The translations under genes and the position numbers were made by a program. From JBBIJH01 sp037446075 (GTDB lineage: Bacteria; Bacteroidota; Ignavibacteria; UBA10030; JAHEZR01): a stretch of DNA of 16,856 nt. The DNA lies in contig JBBIJH010000049.1 in the NCBI GenBank assembly GCA_037446075.1, forward strand, positions 1-16,856, written 5' to 3'. Shown here piece after piece: positions 14,898 through 16,856 of this stretch. The notes under the pieces are model-generated. The model did not search any database. It was given only the letters and a program-made list of their open reading frames with translations, and was not told the DNA's origin. Numbering within the stretch: position 1 is the first letter of the stretch; each line of letters starts with the position of its first letter.

Positions 14898-16006
14898 AGC
14901 CGTTCAGGAAAGTCGCCATCATCGGAGTTGGACTCATTGGCGGATCGCTTGCTCTTGCTTTAAAGCAGCGAAAACCAAGAGTCACGGTCATTGGGTTTGA
15001 TCGCGTTGAGGTCATGAGAGAAGCGCTTCAGCGCGGAGCAATCGATGAGGCCGCACCAGATCTGGTTTCCGCAGTCGTCCAAGCTGATTGTCTCATTCTT
15101 GCTACTCCGATTTCCGCTACCCTTGATCTGCTCCGCTCGGTTGGGAAGCTCCTCACCCCCAAAACAATTGTCTCGGATATTTGTAGCGTGAAGGGAGTTG
15201 TCGTACAAGCCGCGAGGCGGTATTTGCCGGGAAATGTTCTCTTCGTCGGCGGCCATCCCATGGCGGGATCCGAACGGAGCGGCATTGTGGCAGCTGACCC
15301 TCTCTTATTTGAAAATGCTTATTATGTTCTCTGTCCCACGCTCAATGCTCTCCGACGAAAAACACCGCAGCGCGAGAACCTGGCCTCATTCGTTAAACTG
15401 ATTGAATCCACCGGAGCGAGGGTCGTCTTCCTTGATCCCCTTGTCCATGATCGGATTGTTGGAACCGTCAGCCACCTGCCACAACTCCTCGCGGTGGGCT
15501 TGACGAACGTGGCTCGGAAAAGCAATGCCTCCGCTCTCCGGTTAGCAGCAGGCGGCTTCAGGGACCTGACAAGGATTGCATCCAGCCCATACGACATCTG
15601 GGATGACATCCTCCGTCAGAACAGGAAAGAGATTTCTCGTACTCTCCAGCGGATGATCAAGAAGTTGAAGGAGTATAAAACGTTGATCGATTCCAAACGG
15701 TTGAGCAAGCTCAGGAAAGAATTCTCACTCGCCAGGGAGACGCGAGACGAGATCCCAAAGGAGATGAAGGGCTTCCACCATCCGCTCATTGACGTTCTCG
15801 TGTCTCTGAAAGACAAGCCCGGCGAGATCAGTAGATTGGCCGGAGCATTGGCGAGACGGAACATCAATATCAAAGACTTCGAGCTGCTGAAAGTAAGGGA
15901 AGGGGAGAGGGGCAACTTCAGAGTCGGCTTCGAGAATCATAAAGTCGCTGACAAGGCATTGAAAGTAATCAGGGCAGCCGGCTTCGAAGCTAATCAACGG
16001 GGATAA
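14894..16006 (+). CDS. tyrA: Prephenate dehydrogenase with C-terminal ACT domain
   Basis: Oxidatively decarboxylates prephenate to 4-hydroxyphenylpyruvate on the way to tyrosine. The 370-residue protein begins with a Rossmann NAD(P) fold (VAIIGVGLIGGSLALAL, glycines at 11, 13, 16, 17). It continues with ILATPISATLDLL, SDICSVKG, GGHPMAGSERSG and the catalytic-type His in VGTVSHLPQLLAVGL. The helical dimerisation part runs to about residue 285. An ACT domain follows (LIDVLVSLKDKPGEISRLAG, then NINIKDFELLKVREG). ACT fusion to TyrA usually serves amino-acid feedback. The start is TTG 14894, overlapping the aroF stop as TTGA. AGGA lies about 10 bases upstream. The gene is followed after 2 bp by the YetF-like gene. 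Confidence 0.95.
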   Translation: MKPFRKVAIIGVGLIGGSLALALKQRKPRVTVIGFDRVEVMREALQRGAIDEAAPDLVSAVVQADCLILATPISATLDLLRSVGKLLTPKTIVSDICSVKGVVVQAARRYLPGNVLFVGGHPMAGSERSGIVAADPLLFENAYYVLCPTLNALRRKTPQRENLASFVKLIESTGARVVFLDPLVHDRIVGTVSHLPQLLAVGLTNVARKSNASALRLAAGGFRDLTRIASSPYDIWDDILRQNRKEISRTLQRMIKKLKEYKTLIDSKRLSKLRKEFSLARETRDEIPKEMKGFHHPLIDVLVSLKDKPGEISRLAGALARRNINIKDFELLKVREGERGNFRVGFENHKVADKALKVIRAAGFEANQRG

Positions 16007-16008
16007 CC

Positions 16009-16527
16009 ATGCTGCAAACGATTCTCGATATTGTTTTGCGTTCGACAGTCGTTTTCATTGTCGTTCTCTTTGGTCTGAGACTTCTCGGGAAGCGCCACGT
16101 AGCGCAGCTCTCAATCGTAGACCTTGTCTTGATCCTTCTCATTAGCAATGCCGTTCAGAATGCGATGGTCGGACCTGATGTGTCGCTCTTGGGCGGCATT
16201 GTGGCGGCAGCGACGCTTCTTGTTCTGAGCTATGCCATTACGATTGTCCTCTATCGCTCCAGGCGTGTGGAAAGGTTCTTTGAAGGGACACCCACGCTCC
16301 TCGTTCACAACGGCAAGATCATACTCCGGCATCTGGAGCAGGAAAAGATCACGGAAGAGGAGTTGCTGCGCGTCATCCGTGAGCACGGGATCGAGAGTAT
16401 TGCAGACGTGAAGACCGCCATCATGGAAGCCGACGGTACTGTCAGTGTCATTCCCAGACTTGGTAACGAGATGCATATCGAGACTTTTAAACACCGGAGG
16501 ACGAAGTACCAGCAGAGGAAGGTGTGA
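16009..16527 (+). CDS. YetF/DUF421-family membrane protein
   Basis: A 172-residue inner-membrane protein. Three hydrophobic segments (about residues 6-25, 33-52 and 58-82) precede a cytoplasmic C-terminal domain starting with FEGTPTLLVHNGKIILRHL and continuing through EEELLRVIREHGIESIADVKTAIMEADG. This is the DUF421 pattern: three membrane helices followed by the YetF-type small domain. In the Bacillus YetF family these proteins occur as dimers and several affect spore or envelope properties. The biochemical role is unknown. GGGGA lies 6 bases before ATG 16009, and only two bases separate it from tyrA, so it is probably in the aroF-tyrA transcript. A link to aromatic synthesis is not obvious. 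Confidence 0.88.
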   Translation: MLQTILDIVLRSTVVFIVVLFGLRLLGKRHVAQLSIVDLVLILLISNAVQNAMVGPDVSLLGGIVAAATLLVLSYAITIVLYRSRRVERFFEGTPTLLVHNGKIILRHLEQEKITEEELLRVIREHGIESIADVKTAIMEADGTVSVIPRLGNEMHIETFKHRRTKYQQRKV

Positions 16528-16637
16528 CGGTGGAGAGCATGGAGCTTGTTCGAAAAGAAAGTTCCTGTAAGGACGAGCTCAGCGCAATCCCACAAGAACG
16601 GTCGTCCGACAGTTCAACCGTCGAAGGAAGCAGCTGA
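16524..16637 (+). CDS. Possible small translationally coupled ORF (37 codons)
   Basis: GTG 16524 overlaps the stop of the DUF421 gene as GTGA and opens 37 codons to TGA 16635-16637. An internal ATG at 16539 has GGTGGAGA just upstream. The product is hydrophilic and rich in Ser and Glu, with no recognisable motif. The overlap and the ribosome-binding site are the only support, so it may be spurious. Confidence 0.2.
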   Translation: MTVESMELVRKESSCKDELSAIPQERSSDSSTVEGSS

Positions 16638-16684
16638 GCCTTACCCACCTCGCAATTACCGCAGGAGTTCTTACGGAGTGCCAT

Positions 16685-16856
16685 ATGGCAAAGGAAGGGA
16701 CAACAGTCCAGGAGAGCATCAAAGCCCTTCTTGCATCTCATGGTATCCAGTACCGGACGGTGCATCACGAGCCGACGCGGACTTCGGAAGAATCCGCCCG
16801 AGCGCGGGGAGAAGCTCTCTCAATCGGCGGATAGGCAATTGTGATGAAGGTGGGAT
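16685..16856 (+). pseudogene. YbaK/EbsC-family aminoacyl-tRNA deacylase with in-frame TAG (3' cut by window)
   Basis: ATG 16685, with GGAG 6 bases upstream, starts a protein that reads like a YbaK/prolyl-tRNA-deacylase-family domain: SIKALLASHGIQYRTVHHEP, then TRTSEESARARGEALSIGG. At codon 50 (16832-16834) it meets TAG, and the same frame continues with AIVMKVG to the window edge. In this family the expected residue here is the invariant Lys of a GGKALVLK-type motif, so a single AAG to TAG change explains the stop. Intact members clear mischarged tRNA in trans. As written the product would be a 49-residue fragment lacking the active site. A sequencing error, a true nonsense mutation or stop suppression are all possible. 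TAG is the ordinary stop of several other genes in the window (for example at 1081, 2211, 12982 and 13796), so general recoding is unlikely. Confidence 0.7.

Overview
The window looks like chromosomal DNA of a Gram-negative, LPS-producing bacterium of roughly 50% GC. Supporting signs are a complete stretch of Kdo synthesis and Lpt export genes, a TonB-dependent outer-membrane receptor and a periplasmic octahaem cytochrome c. The long OstA-like LptA, the lipoprotein-like LptC and an unknown protein between kdsC and kdsD suggest the FCB superphylum, with an Ignavibacteria or Chlorobi relative as my best guess. This is inference from gene architecture. Shine-Dalgarno-like sites and an E. coli-type -35/-10 promoter argue against a typical Bacteroides-like host. 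About six of the genes appear to start with GTG or TTG. I see no mobile element, CRISPR array, rRNA or convincing tRNA.

Layout. (1) 1-2213, plus: the tail of a TPR-like protein, then a SAM methyltransferase and a GT4 glycosyltransferase that overlap by one base, probably for a surface glycan. (2) 2298-3545, minus: a single HAO-like octahaem cytochrome c gene, convergent with the glycosyltransferase. Upstream of it is a gap of about 720 bp with no credible gene. It carries a repeated GGTTTGYG element near the cytochrome start and several short repeats. (3) 4267-7752, minus: ispE, a TonB-dependent receptor and a LOG-family protein 7 bp behind the receptor. (4) 7828-13798, plus: a strong sigma70-type promoter drives kdsA, kdsC, an unknown protein, kdsD, lptC, lptA (OstA-like) and lptB. 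These are tightly packed. (5) 13849-16856, plus: aroF (DAHP synthase with regulatory N-domain), tyrA with a C-terminal ACT domain, a YetF/DUF421 membrane protein, a tiny coupled ORF, and a YbaK-family gene broken by an in-frame TAG.

How the genes work together. KdsD isomerises ribulose-5-P to arabinose-5-P, KdsA condenses it with PEP to Kdo-8-P, and KdsC dephosphorylates it to Kdo for the LPS inner core. LptB powers extraction of finished LPS, and LptC and LptA form the periplasmic bridge. The unknown protein inside this unit is a candidate for an unrecognised step or regulator. AroF and TyrA open and branch the aromatic pathway towards tyrosine, and each carries an effector-binding-type domain. 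The points most worth checking are the TAG exactly at the expected invariant lysine of the YbaK-like gene, the unknown kds/lpt protein, the orphan octahaem cytochrome and its repeated upstream element.
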